A stretch of 64,000 nucleotides of DNA, taken from NCBI RefSeq assembly GCF_034140825.1, contig NC_089045.1:1918501-1982500 (forward strand). Direction: 5' to 3'. This stretch comes from Oryza sativa Japonica Group (Eukaryota; Streptophyta; Magnoliopsida; Poales; Poaceae). Made by a program: the position numbers and the translations under genes. The stretch's first letter is position 1, and each line of letters starts with the position of its first letter. The notes under the pieces were generated by a model, which did no database searches, was not told where the DNA came from, and worked only from the letters and a program-made list of their open reading frames with translations. This document shows, in pieces, positions 25,615-38,208 of this stretch.

Positions 25615-26589
25615 CTATTCTCTTTCTACTTGTAAAAGCTGTGGATGAAACAACAAGCCAGTTCCTTTAAACTTGATCTCGGTGATCTCATCAATTTTTA
25701 TTGCCATCTCCGGTGTCAGATAGTTCCTCCAATCTCCGACTACTCCACACCGGAAGAATATGTTGTTCGGTACGTCTTTCTCGATAAAGTCAGTGCCCCC
25801 GACAGATTCACATCTAACCTCGACGAGCTCTCCATGGCACAAATCTCCACAATCTTCCTATCCACTCCAGCCTCTTGCTCCTCAACCGTGAACGGGTGCC
25901 CAACAAACTCGGCCAAACGTCTCAATAGGCCAAGCGTGTCAGCTGCAAGCTCCTCGTAGGTCAAGAAGAACACCTGGCTTGGCGTCTCGACGTGCCACCG
26001 CCAGTAGCCGAGGACGTGCTCCCAAAACGGCCCGAAATGCGAGATGCCATTGCAGAATTGCCGGACAGCCACATCAATGTTCCATGATACGAATCTATTA
26101 CAGAAGTGCCAGAGAGAGACAAAACAATCCTTGGGATCCCGGCACAGGTACACCACCTTGCTGCCGGAGGCGGCAATGGAGTCCGGCAGCGATTGGCCGG
26201 GATGTGCGTCGTCAAGAGCCTTGGTTCCGGGAGCGAGCTCAGATCGGGGATGCGGTCGTTGACGAACAACTGGGACTCCAGAAAAGGGACGCTAGCTCGT
26301 GGGCGTCGTGGTGGAGAGCAGAGTACATAAGCGCCTTGAGCCATGTGGTGCCGGACTTGGGGAAGGTGGCGATGAAGACGTCCGTGGTGCGCGCCATCAG
26401 ATGCCTCTTGATGGCCATGGCGCTCACAACCCCCCGCCTGGACATGTACCATCCGTCAGGGTGGCGACAGTATGGTTGGCCGATGCCGCTGACTGCCGCC
26501 GGGAAGGTCTCCACGACTTGCCGGAGTTGGTCATAGATTTCCATGTGAGACGTTCCGTCGGCCGCTTCGGCAGTTGAGGAGGAAGCCAT
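25615..26589 (-). pseudogene. Cytosolic sulfotransferase pseudogene, copy A
   Basis: Reading from ATG 26589, the frame holds MEIYDQLRQVVETFPAAV and the PAPS-binding loop TFPKSGTTWLKAL. Coding sequence then jumps frame near 26290, where a deletion removes the HSPHQL region. It shifts again near 26190, before the 3'-phosphate-binding block CRDPKDCFVSLWHF, and again near 25800, before RCGVVGDWRNYLTPEMA. At least three frame disruptions mean no full protein can be made. Similarity to the intact copy at 47231-48247 spans the whole length. Its upstream flank matches that of fragment E (42500-43330), so A and E derive from one duplication. Confidence 0.9.
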
Positions 26590-27745
26590 GAAGTGTGTGT
26601 AGTCCTACGAAAACAATAATGAGTCTTAGTCCCGTGAACCTGACAATATATGATTGAGATGTAACTTGCAAACATACATCTAAGAGAAGAGACAAATCCC
26701 AGCAGAGTTCTCAAGCTAGCTGGTACTGATAATCCACCATTAATTGATTGTTAGAGTCTGTACATCCGTACTTATGTGACCTATTTTTCATTCCTTAATT
26801 CCCTCCTCTCAAATTATGGTGTTAGGTTGAGAAATTTCATGAACATGGGGGTTAAACTTTACCTTGCAAAAAAAGTTGTTTTTTCTGAGGGTCAAATTTA
26901 TCATGGTGTCTAGTAGTAAGATCAGCTTTAATTAACTATGCGCACCGAAACAAGGGTTTGGTAGTGATGTAATTGTGAATTACAGTCTTTCTTTTCAGAG
27001 ATGAAATCATGCAAACTACTTTCTAGACTAGAAGGAAATGGACAATCATCTCAATAAAGTATATATACGACATACTCCTAGTTGCTAAGTGTAAGATCAG
27101 TTCAGCTAACTATAGATGTGACTCGAAAAAATAATTTGGAGGAAAACAAATGGAAGAGCAGATTAGCAGGTCCGTAGCATATCATCCTTATAGCCTTGGA
27201 CAGTTGGACTAGAATCGCAGTTTCTCTTTGCTTGCCTCCCTATGCCAATTGAGGTAGCTCGTTTTACTGCTCTTAAACAAATTGTTTTGGACATTGAATG
27301 GTCCTTCGGTTCAAGTAATAATCAATGGTTTAATGTTTTTTGCTTTTTTCCCTCAGTATTTTTATTTTTATTTCTAATTTATTAGAGTGTCACATGGTGG
27401 TATAGAAATGTTTCGGAGGATGTTTAATAATCTTTAGCATATCAAGAAACAGTGTGGATCATTTGAACGTTATTAGTGAATTTTGATGAATGATCTGAAA
27501 ACTGTATGACGATAGTTACGTACACCAAACTAATCCACAAAGCCAAACAACCTAACAACCCAACTCACGGCTAACCGGCAACATTTTATTATATTACTTG
27601 CAATGATTTGATTTACAAATTTCCAGTACATATATGTATTTCTTCACTCGTGAATACGCAAGAGATTGTATCTCTATTAAACACCGAAAACGGCACACAA
27701 ACTATTTTTTGAAAGAAAAAACATATACTCCTAGTTTGTTTTAAT
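26590..27745. other. Intergenic region between sulfotransferase copies A and B
   Basis: Its first 350 bp (the former promoter of copy A) match 42900-43330. The stretch from about 27520 is the 3' flank shared by the array. No gene or complete element is seen between. Confidence 0.5.
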
Positions 27746-28760
27746 TTATTCTCTTTTTACTTGTAAAAACTGCGGATGTAACAACAAGCCAGATCCTTTA
27801 AACTTGCTCTTTGTAATCTCATCAATCCTCCTTGCCATCTCTGGCGTCAGGTGGTTTCTCCAATCTCCGACCACGCCACGCCGGAAGACCGTGTTGTTTG
27901 GGACAGTGCTATCGACTATGGTGATCGTTCCCGACCGATTCACCTCTAATCCGGACATGTTCTCCAATGCGCAGGCCTCCACGATATTCCTATCCACCCG
28001 TGCTTCTGCTCCTCCGTCGTGAATGGACATCCGACAAACTCGGCAAGGCGTCTCAACTGGCCGAGCGTGTTGGCGACGAGCTCCTCGTAGGTCAAGAAGA
28101 GCACCTGGTTCGGCTTCTCGACGTGCCACCTCCAGTAGCCGAGGATATGCTCCCAGAACGGCCCAAACTGCGAGCGCCATCGCAGAATTGCCGGTGCGCC
28201 TCGTCGATGTCCCACGGCATGAACCTGTTCCAAAAGTGCCAGAGCGAGACGAAGCAGTCCTTGGGGTCCCGACAAAGGTACACCACATTACAGCCGGATG
28301 CAGCGACGGAGTCTGGCAGTGACTGGGATGGGATGTGCGTCATAAACAACCGCGGCGAAGGTAAGGAGCTCAGGTCAGGGATCCGGTCATTGGCGAACAC
28401 CTGGGACTCGAGGAAAGGGACGAGCTGGTGCGGGCTGTGCGCCACCAGCTCGTCAGTTCCGCGGTGGAGAGTCGAGTACAGAAGCGCCTTGAGCCAAGTG
28501 GTGCTGGACTTGGGGAAGGTGGTGAGGAAGATGTCGGTGGCGCGCGCCGTCAGGTGCTCCTTGATCACCATGGAGCTCACAACCCCATTCGTGAACGTGT
28601 ACCACCCGTCCGGGTGGCGACTGCACGGGAGGCCGATGAGGCTGGGAGCCGACGGAAAGGTCTCTGCGACTCGTCGGAGTTGGTCGTATATCTCCTTATT
28701 ATGAGCTGTTGCTTCGTCGGCCGACTCGGGTGCAGAAGAGAGCCGGAAGGAGGGCGCCAT
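27746..28760 (-). pseudogene. Cytosolic sulfotransferase pseudogene, copy B
   Basis: The start at 28760 (MAPSFRLSSAPESADEAT) matches the intact copy. The first 200 or so residues are open and include the loop TFPKSSTTWLKALL, where the usual Gly is Ser, and CRDPKDCFVSLWHF. Near 28170 the frame shifts, before QFGPFWEHILGYWRW. A second shift near 28000 leads into RVDRNIVEACALE and RRGVVGDWRNHLTPEMA. The C-terminus (LHPQFLQVKRE) is preserved. With two shifts and the altered loop it is very probably dead, yet its otherwise good conservation suggests recent loss. A TATA-like AATATATAG block remains upstream near 28830. Confidence 0.9.
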
Positions 28761-29133
28761 GAAGAATGAATCCAGCAGAACACCAATGACCAATGTATTT
28801 TTTTTGATCCACTGGGAGCATGAAGTGCAAATATATAGTACTATCTCGGAGAGGAGAGTAGTCCGGAAGTAATAATAAAGTATTCAAGTTGACATTAATT
28901 AGTATTAACTTGTTATTATGTCTAGGTGTTAGCATCTTTTTTAGATCATTGAAGATTTCGTTGAACAATAGCATCTCTAGTTATGTAGATTAATTTTATC
29001 TCTTTTTGTTTCTTTAATGCACGTGATGCTCAACTTGAGATTGAAAAAAGTTGTTAATGCTTCGGAGGGTTAAATTTACCGTGACATATGGATTTAGCTC
29101 TTAGCGGAGGGTATTATCTTGTCCATTGTATAA
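28761..29133. other. 5' flank of sulfotransferase copy B
   Basis: Former promoter and duplicated flanking DNA. No gene is seen. Confidence 0.45.
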
Positions 29134-29889
29134 TTTTTTTTTAGAAAGTTCAGGGGGGAGCGGGGGAGTTTCCCCACCTGAATTTTATAAAATGAAGGAA
29201 GACTTGCAGTTACATGTTAAATTACAGAGTTTTGAAAAGCAGACGCTAGTGTTTCCTTCCACGAGGAAACAATGCCCCTATCATCCGAATTGAAACGCTC
29301 TGCTCAAAGAGTTGCATCATCTATACATTTAGTTACTAGTCTACGCAAGGATGTTTGCAGCCCCCTGAAAACAACATCATGCCTGTGGTTCCACAGAACC
29401 CAAAAGCAGAGAAAGAAGAAGACTCTGAAGTGCTTGATGGGAATGCCATCTAGGCGGCCTAAACTTGCGAGATTGGCTGAGCTTGTCAGTCCTGGGACAA
29501 TCTGAATGGTCGACCAGAACGCCTGAGCAAAAGAACAATCAACACAGAAATGAAAAGCAGTTTCTTCTAAAACACCAAAAGATCGCAGTTCGCGGACGAA
29601 ACAATTTTCTTTTTTTACAGGTTCTGCTTTGTGGGGAGGCGTTCTTTGGATAATAACCAAATGAAGAACTGAATCTTCGGAGGAGATTTACTTTTCCAAA
29701 TTATTTTCCAATTTTGGTCGTCTTGGCGGTCTTCATGCAAGTACTCGTAGATTTGCTTGGACTTCAAGATGGTGGCGTGTGGAGCATTGAGGGCTCCCCT
29801 TTCGTCCAGTTAATCAACTAGTACGAAATCACTCAAAGCGAGAAGGAGATGTTGTAGCTGAGAAGGAGATCTTGTCCATGCAGATGGTG
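29134..29889 (-). mobile_element. 5'-truncated LINE with long target duplication
   Basis: A T-run at 29134 marks the poly(A) end of a minus-strand LINE. The minus strand encodes the zf-RVT end of ORF2 (ETAFHFCVDCSFAQAFW, then FWVLWNHRHDVVFRGL and CIDDATL). The imperfect direct repeat GTATTATCTTGTCCATTGTA / GTATTATCTTGCTCATTGTA at 29111 and 29890 (about 22 bp) fits target-primed reverse transcription. Only about 0.75 kb of the element is present. Confidence 0.82.
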
Positions 29890-29911
29890 GTATTATCTTG
29901 CTCATTGTATT

Positions 29912-30531
29912 ATGATTGATGACAAATGTGAGAACGATGTATATCAAAACACATTCAATGTTATATTTAATGAAACTAATTTAGTGTAATTGCTAATTAT
30001 TATTATAGGTAGATTTGATAAAATGTCAAAACGATTGATAAGATGAAGCGAATGGAGTAGTTGCTAAGTTAGTGAAACCTATATAATCTTGGACATAGTA
30101 AACTATGACAAAATATGACTGGCAACCTAACGCGTCGTATTTTACTATGACATTGATGAGTGGATTAGCTCTTAGCAAGATGCATTATCTTGCCCATTTT
30201 ATAGTATATATGCACTACACTGATCAGAAGATACCATTAGGATCTTACGATGAAAATTATTGATCGAACATGATAAGACAAGCGTTATCAATTATCAACC
30301 TAAAGCACCAAAGTGTACTGATCATTTATAGTTTAGCAGTAGGCTTGTAGACTTCTAGTTTGGTTAGTTACACCCACCGATATGACAGCGATATAATAAC
30401 TAGGAATTGCATAGTGTTGTATTTCAGATATACATCATGCAATACTCCATAAGATATACGAAAATAGTTGCGAAGCGTAACAGTAGGTCAGATCGATCGA
30501 TTATTAATTACACAGAAAGAGATATCTAGTA
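29912..30531. other. Duplicated AT-rich flank of the array
   Basis: It contains sequence that recurs near 45150-45330 and 48590-48880 (3' and 5' flanks of other sulfotransferase copies). No gene is seen. Confidence 0.4.
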
Positions 30532-30790
30532 CTCCCTCCATACTCGTAAAGGAAGTCGTTTAGGACAGTGACACGGTCTCCAAAACACAACTTTCACTTC
30601 TTATTTCTATAAAAATATTTATTGAAAAGTGATATATGTATACTTTTATGAAAGTATTTTTCAAGACAAATCTATATATATAATTTTTACATTTTTAAAC
30701 TCAACAACTTGAGAGTTATTCATGATTTATATTCCCAAGGTTTGACTTAAACATTGTCCTAAACGACTTTCTTTATGAGTATGGAGGGAG
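30532..30790. mobile_element. Stowaway MITE
   Basis: Inverted ends CTCCCTCCATACTCGTAAAG and CTTTATGAGTATGGAGGGAG, flanked by TA dinucleotides. 259 bp with no coding capacity. Confidence 0.9.
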
Positions 30791-31010
30791 TATACTTTAT
30801 AAACCAAACTTGAAGAATAGCCGAGTGTATCTGCATGCTTCTAAACATGACATCCACTTAGCCAAATTGCAAAGGACGGCTGCAAATTAAAGGTGAGATC
30901 ATCAGGCTACATTCATTAATTACCTATCATAGTAGTCCTGGAGAAATCATCTTTGGTCGGTCGCCCAAAAACTACAATAATCCCGGTTCAAATAGGAACG
31001 GGGACTAAAG

Positions 31011-33196
31011 TGTAATACCCCGTATATTAAAAAAAATATTTAGGTTTTTTTAGTTTGGGTTGACTTGTTAAAATAAAGATGTTAATAGAAATACATAAAA
31101 GAAAAATATCTTTAGAAGTGGGCCAACATGAGAAGGCCCATAAACTCAGCCCATTAGTTCTCCCCTAAAACCTAGAGAGAGGGGAACCAAACCCCACCTC
31201 CCCTTGTGGTACCGCCACCCCTCTCCTTAGCCGGCGCCTCCTTCCTCCTCTCCTCCTGTGTTCGCATCTCTCCCCCTCAACAGCAAATTGCTCTCCCTAG
31301 ATCTCCATCTTCATAGCTTGGATGAAGAAGCAAAGTGGAAAAACGGAACGAGTAGGAGGAGAGGAGTAGAAGTAGGGGTTAGACCGGAGTCTCCCCTATT
31401 GTCTCCTCATAAGTTCTCTAAAAGAACCCTAGGTGAGGCTTATCCCCTTGTTGTATCAGTTGTTCTAGGGTGTTTCTAGTGGTTTAATTCGTGGTTGAGG
31501 TGGGTTAGAGAAGCGTTTTGGACGTTGTGATTCGGATTGGTAGTTCTGGGCGTGGGCCGATTTATAGCGCCTCTGTTTTACATTAATTTCATGGTCAAAA
31601 TGATTTATTCTGATCAAAGTGTCCATATAAAAGTTGTAGATAATGTTTGGATCTATCTTCTGACCAAAGGGCGCGATTTTATCTCAAGTGGTTTAGGAGA
31701 TATATTTTTTTTAGTATGACTGTTGTTTTTGTGTCATAATTTGGATAGTAGTAGATTGAACTGTTTTTGGAGGGGTTAAACAGTGGAATCAGCCAGGCTG
31801 CCTATAGACAAAATTGTAGAGGTTTTTCTTAGCTTTCCATATTGGCAAAGTACACCATGATTGGGCGAGTAGAACTCCAGTTATGGTTGTCTTAGTGTGG
31901 ACAGTCTGAAATTCTGGACAGATTCTGATGTCTACTTTCAAGCGCAAATTAGACCATTTAAATTGCAGAATAAAAATATGCTTTCTACATCAAAGTTGTA
32001 TTTATTGTTCTGTAGATTTTCAAAATGTATATATTTTCAGTCATAGACTTTTCATATTTCAAGATATAAATGTTTGAAGCAGTAGTCTTGTGTATAGTCC
32101 AAGCGGCGTTCCTTGTTATTGCGTTTTGATGGGATGGGGCAGTAGGTTCACTTTTTTCATTGTTTTATACGCATGTTTGAATGTGTTTGCTGAGGTTTTG
32201 TTTATGATTAGGTGGTGGCCTATCAGATCGTGCATGATACCAATCCTTCATTGGAGGCAAGTGCATGACGAACTAATTGTGTGATTCATGGATTGTTTGC
32301 TCTATCTATTTATTTTTGATATATTTCTATGTGACATGTGACCGATTATATTCATATTGTTATTCACGCCATTTAGGTTTTCATGTTTATCCTATGTTTA
32401 CGATGCTATTCTTGTTTTAATATTCCGGATTTTGGTTCTAGGTAAATAATTCAAGTTCCATGCTTGCCATGGATGTGCAATATGGTTTCAATTTGGTTCT
32501 TTGATTCTGGTTTTCAATTATTCAAGGACCATGTGTAGTCATGTGAGTGCAATTTGGATCTTTATTCATATTCCTGTGGGTAAGCGCTGATCACGCTTAC
32601 TCGGCTTTGCTGGCAAATGCTAGGATGTATTCACTATTGTCCGGGATGGAAACTACTATTTCAATTCATGCCTGCCCGGGATGGGAACTACTATCTTCTT
32701 TGACTTGGTGTTTGAAAATGTGTTTCCTATCAAAGAAAGAAAGCCTTATGTTCATGCTTTATTGCCAATGTTGTGTATATGTGTTTTCTAGTTCCATATT
32801 ATACTTGCTGAGTAATTTTATACTCACTCGTGTGTTTTATTTGGTTTTAGGTACATATTGCGACCGATATGCATGGGCGGGAAGTAGCACCCTTATATAC
32901 ACATTTATTTGCACAGTATTAAACTATATTGCTTAGGTCCATAATGATACTTAAACTATATTATGGTTCGGTCTTGTAATAATCTTTTAGATATCTATTA
33001 GTTTCTTTCCATGGAATTATAAGGATGGATCGAATTGTGGGAAGGATGTTGTTATTAGTTTAACTTACATTTGCCTGTCGTGGATGTCCGTATTTACAGG
33101 GAAGATTCTGCCGAAATTTCTAATAATTTTGGGAGTTAGTGGTTTGAGTGTATTTTGATGTGGCACTCTAGGTACGTGGTTACCTGGGGTGTTACA
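31011..33196 (+). mobile_element. Solo LTR with perfect target duplication, nested in CACTA
   Basis: Starts TGTAATACCCCG and ends GGGGTGTTACA, with 5-bp direct repeat TAAAG at 31006-31010 and 33197-33201. It is 2,186 bp long with no internal retroviral genes, so it is a recombined solo LTR, family probably Ty3/Gypsy. It must be younger than the CACTA element it interrupts. Confidence 0.88.
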
Positions 33197-33644
33197 TAAA
33201 GATTATTTTTTAGTCCTGGTTAAAATTTTTTTGATCTTTAGTTTCGGGAGTAAAGATTTAGTCCTGGTTTAAAAAGTTGTCGGGTCGAATTCAGGCCCCA
33301 ATTATCTTTAGTCCCGGTTGGTATAAACAAAAATAATCTTATCCCTCCCCATTCCCCTCTCTCTCTCTCTCTCTACTCCCTAGCTCTCATTAAACAACAA
33401 GTTCTCAGCCTCCTCCGGTCCTCCTCAGATCCGATCTGGCTAGTCTTCTCCTCTCCCCTTCCTCCCCTTCCCCTCTCCTCCCCTACCCCACCTCCTCCTC
33501 CTCCCATACCAGAGCGAGCCCAGGCGGCTGAGCCCGGGCGGCGGCGGCGGCTGGCATAGAGGGTGCCGCGGTGGCGGCTGGCGGCGGGCGGCGGCGTGGC
33601 TGCGTGGAGGGCGACAGGGAGCGCGGCGGTGGCGGGAGCTGACG

Positions 33645-36600
33645 TGTCACGCCCCGAACTAGTACCGACCGGAACTAGCCTGTGACGCTCCAAATTAACC
33701 TGTTAATCGATACCAGTCCTAGGAAACAATGCTGGTATCACAGGAAGACAGAATATCACAGCAACAGAGGTCTCTTTATTATAGAGTAGGAGTACAATCA
33801 AGTCGGGCTGCGGACAGATCCCGAGCTCACAACTGCATTACAAAAGGGAAGCGGAAGCCAGGACTTGGACCAAACAACACAGGCGCGACTTGGGAACTAG
33901 GCCGAAAACCTAAAACTCATCGTAGCCGGCTTGCTCCTGGAAGAACTCCTCGTCAGCGGGATTCGCTTCATCTTCTTCAGCAACTGGGGGGGATTATTTA
34001 TGTAGAGCAAGGGTGAGTACAGGAGTACTCAGCAAGCCATGGGAAATAAGTGTTTAATGCAGGCTTCAAGGAAAGGCTGTTGTTTTTGCAATTGATTTTA
34101 TTTGAACTCTTTTCTGAAAGCAACTAAGTGAGTGCTTCTCAAACGACATGGATGAGACAGTGCGTCTCGTCCGGTCGGAGTATGTGCAAATGTATCAGTC
34201 TTTAGAATTGATCAAGATTGGCACCCGGCCAACAACTTTCAAACGGCCACCCGGGCCAACAACTTTCAAATGGCCACCCGGGCCTAGCTGATCCCATCAG
34301 CTGCAGATTTTCCAAATAACGATCCCCTTTTCACAACAGCAATTTCACAAGGCAGTAGTCAAACAACACTACGCTAGGAATCACCTCACATCCGCCCATG
34401 ACCGTGGGCACGGCTGTTCGAACAGTTTGTTAACCTCTGTAGAGGGGGCACACTTTACCCACACGACATTACTAACCCGGATCACCCAGCCCGTGGGGAT
34501 CAGCCACGTCGGGAGACCTCCAAGCTTTCATGACAAGGCATTTCGTATGCCGACACAGGTTTACCATATGCCGACGAGAGGGGTCCCAGACCAACAACAG
34601 GTTAGGTCCCAGACCATACTGTGCCAGGAAGCCCAGGGGTCCTCCCCGACACCACCCCAGTGAATCCACATGTCTCTCGGCATCAAGGCTCCCCTGATAA
34701 GCTAGTTACTCAGCCAGGGGTGTCTCATTCCACCTATGTGGTCGTCTTGTCTTATGTTCGGATGAAATTCCAAGGAAACGGTCCTTAAGTGCAAGAGCGG
34801 GAAACCATACACCCGGTACGTTCCCCGGTCCGCGGTTTTGGAAATTCATTTAGTTCGCAAGCACTGACCCAGGTGTCGGGTTTTCCAAGCCTTTTGTAAA
34901 ACCCAAGTTTTACCCAAGAAGTTTTTCAGATTTTAAGTTTGAAGGCGACCGTCGATACTCGCACAGGGTGCACGAATATCGAGGCGCAACTAGATGGTTA
35001 CAAGGGGACATGATATAACAATTAACAAAGGAATGATCAAATGCAACAAATTAGGTAGGTCCGCCAATCTGCCTTGCAGACAGGACAAACAGATTAAGTG
35101 CAATCCTATCAATGCATAATATTTTTCAAGCAACATAATTAAATTCAAATATAGGCTCAAGATGTTCAAAGGTGGCTTGCCTTGCTCGAGATCTGGAGCT
35201 TGATCCTCGAAATCCTCGCACTGCGGGTCTTCGGGCTCCGAAACTATACGCAAAACGGGACAACTCAACAAACGGCGAAAATAAAGCCCTATTAATGACC
35301 TCTAAGCATGCCATTAGATAGATCTCGAGATTTGAGGAATTTTGGAAGTTGAACGGAGTCAAACGGACTTACGGTTGGGAAGATATTGAATTTCTAAGAT
35401 TATTGGTTTTTTGGTCTAAAAGAAAAGGATTTATTAAATCCTTTTCGAAAAAGAAAAGAAAAGAAAAGAAAAGAGGGAGGGAAATTAGACTTCCCTCGGG
35501 CGGCTAGGGCGTGGCCCGAGAGAAAAGCGGCGGCTCGGCTGAGCTAAATGGGCCGACCGGCCCAAGGCACGCGCGCGCGGGAGGGGAGGAGAGAGAGAGC
35601 CGGTGGACCGGGCTCACCTCGCGTGGTCCCGAGTGGGACCCGCTTGTCAGCGGCTCGGCTCACCGTGCGGAGGGAGCACGCGGCGCGGCGCTAGGATGGG
35701 GGAGAGACGCGGTGCACGCGCGCGGTTCGCGGAGGACGCGGATGCGGCGGGCCCACGCGCAGCCTCACGGCTCGCGGTGGACCGCGCGCACGGGGAGGGA
35801 GCGGCTAACCGGGGTCGACTCGACCCGGTTTTGGCCGAGCTGGCGCCGACGTGGCGCCTACGTGGCTGCCACGCGGGCCGGCGGGAGGTAGACGAGGACG
35901 CCGGCCGGAACGGACGGCGGACTACAGCGGCGAGCGGTGGAGTGAACCACGGCGATACAGGCAAAAGCGAGCACACCGGGTGGTTGCACAGGACGAGGGG
36001 AGACGAGCCAACGGCTCGGATTCGCCGGAGGATGCCCGACGGCGGCGAATTGCGGCGGCGGCAACCGGCGGCGGGAGAAGGGGGAAACGGCGATGAGGTC
36101 ACGAGGGGCCGATTCCCGGCGGCGAGAGCATCTACGCGGCTACGGGAATCCGATGCTAGCGTTGGATTGGGCGGAGCTGCGCCGAGCGAGGCCGGCGACG
36201 AGCGGCGCTTCCGAGCTCGGGCGGCGACGGCGGCGAGCACACGGCGAGCGGCGGCAACGGTCGGGGCGGCGCCGGCTAGCTACAGGGAGGCTACTCGTGC
36301 TACTACCCGAGTCTAAGGGGAGGAGATGGAGCGAGAAGGGAGAACGGGGAGATGCACTACCGTGCGGGCGGGCGCAGTGACGAGAGGCTGACGGCGCGGG
36401 AGTAATCTCTCCGGCCTCGGGCTGGGGAAGAGGAAGGAGAGGGCGCGCTCGGAGTCCCCTTCCGCGTCCTTGCTCGTGCCGGCTCCTCCGACATGCGCAA
36501 CGACGAACGGCGACGGCGAACAGAGCACGGGAGGCGGCGGCAATGGCGTGGAGGCGAATGGGAGAGGAAAGGAAAGGGGGAAGCTTGGGTTTATAGGATG

Positions 36601-37148
36601 GCAATGTCGGTTTGGGAACCGACTTAGGGCGGTCAAAGGAGAGGGCTAGCGCTCGGCGGTCACGGCCAAAGCGGCGACAGGGAGGAGGGAGGAGGATGAC
36701 GCCGGCGGGAGGAAAAAGGGGAAAAGAGGGAGAGAAAAAGGGGCTTGTCCCCTTGCCTCTTCGGGAAAAGGAGGAGGGAGCGGGGGCGACGCGGCAGAGG
36801 GAGGAGGAGCTCTGCCTCCGTCCCTTGGCAGCTTGCGCGTGGAGTGGCGGGGGCCGGGCGATGACGACGACGATGACGGCGGGGCGGTTTGGAGCGGGGC
36901 GACGACATGGGCGGCAGGCGCGGGTAGGCGCGGCAGAGGCTGACGGCGGCGGCGACCAGGCGGTCGGCCACCACGGCACGCGCGCGCGGGAAGCAACGGG
37001 AGGCGCGGCGGGGCAGCGGGGCCGGGCGGCGCAGACGGCGCAGGCGCGGCATGGCAGCGGCCACGCGGGCGCGCGCACGCGAGGGAGGAGGGCTCGGCTC
37101 GGCGCGGCTCACGCGCACGCGCGAGCGGCGCGCGGGCAGAGCGGAGAA

Positions 37149-37187
<39 letters not shown>

Positions 37188-37428
37188 GGAGGGAGGGGAG
37201 ATGGGCCGAGAGAGATTCGGCCCATCGAACCCGGGGAGGCAAATTAGACTTTTGCGGAGGAATTGATTTGGGAAGGATTTGGATTCGGGATTGAACTCGG
37301 CGATAGATCGGGGATTTGAGATCTGAGATGGCACGGACACTAGACAACAAGCAAAGAAACAGATTTCGCAAATAGAGTTTTAAAGAGATAATTTTTCCGC
37401 TAGGCGCCACGACGGAATGGGCGCTACA
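33645..37428 (-). mobile_element. Solo LTR (3.8 kb, long-LTR family), nested in CACTA
   Basis: In this orientation it starts TGTCACGCCCCG and ends GGGCGCTACA. The flanks TGACG (33640-33644) and TGGCG (37429-37433) are a 5-bp target duplication with one difference. It is the same family as 49510-53209 in inverted orientation, and a relative of 651-4219. Transcription sense is minus, judged from the polyadenylation-like signal in the other copy. A (GA)n tract lies near 37155-37182. The long GC-rich open frames on both strands are not genes. Confidence 0.85.
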
Positions 37429-38177
37429 TGGCGGCCGGCGGCGCCCTCCCTTCTACCGGAGGGGAGGCGGCAGCGGAAGCACAACTTTATTTTTTTTTCC
37501 AAATTTGTGATACATTTGGATCTAAGAACTTGTGGTTTATTGGATCTGTGATGTATTTGATGTTTGGATCTGTGATGTATTTCTTTAAGAATTTGAGTTG
37601 TATTTATTTAGAATTTGTGATGTGAATGATTCATTGATTTGGGATGATACTTTGATTCGGGGATATTTAGGGAGATTTGGGAAGGAGCAACTCAATTTGG
37701 AAAGAAACAATGAAAATAAAAAAAGAGAAAAAAATGGTGACCAACTGGGACTGGCGCTGCCATCTTTAGTCCCGGTTGGTGTTATCAACCAGGATTAAAT
37801 ATGTATTTTTAGTCCCGGTTATTTCAATCGGGACTAAAGATAGTGATCTTTAGTCCCGCATTCGTAGTCCCGGTCCAACCGGGACTACAGAGGGGTTACC
37901 AACCGGAACTACAAACCATCTCTCCACCAGTGCCAGCGCAACATTTTAGGACATCATATCCTATCTTACCAAAAAGTTATAACCCACTAATCCTAAAGCT
38001 CAACATGCAAACATGCCACCTCATCATCCACTAGCAATAATTACATACAAAATGTACCTATGCAAGCATGCAACATCGTATATAATTCATTAAATTCTAC
38101 AAATCAACATCCAATTATCTTCCTTCACATTATTTTTCACAATGTTTTTAATATATATGTATCCATCATTTTTATAA

Positions 38178-38208
38178 CTAGAAAAGAAGCCCACGCAGAT
38201 GCGTGGGC
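38178..38208 (-). mobile_element. 3' terminus of a nested, inverted Helitron
   Basis: On the minus strand a perfect hairpin, GCCCACGCAGATGCGTGGGC (38189-38208), is followed 7 bp later by CTAG and then T. This is the layout of a plant Helitron 3' end. Its other end within the larger element was not found. Confidence 0.6.

Larger units (their letters stand above)
30933..37932. mobile_element. Non-autonomous CACTA element, interrupted by two solo LTRs
   Basis: The right end CTCTCCACCAGTG is the complement of the grass CACTA terminus CACTGGTGGAGA. The left end TAGTCCTGGAGAAA is a degenerate counterpart. Subterminal TTTAGTCCCGGTTGGT motifs occur in both orientations near both ends (33230-33330 and 37760-37900), as is usual for this family. 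Without the two nested LTRs the element is about 1.0 kb. It has a GC-rich internal segment (33400-33644 continuing at 37429-37480) that may be captured gene sequence. I see no matching 3-bp target duplication. Comparison with the flank of the intact sulfotransferase copy suggests some 70 bp of target was lost. Confidence 0.7.

Noticed and set aside
26044-28769. Plus-strand frames opposite the sulfotransferase pseudogenes
   Set aside because: They are antisense shadows; the minus strand carries all recognisable sulfotransferase motifs.
35603-37410. Several 200-300 aa open frames
   Set aside because: They are inside the solo LTR at 33645-37428, compositionally biased, and found on both strands.
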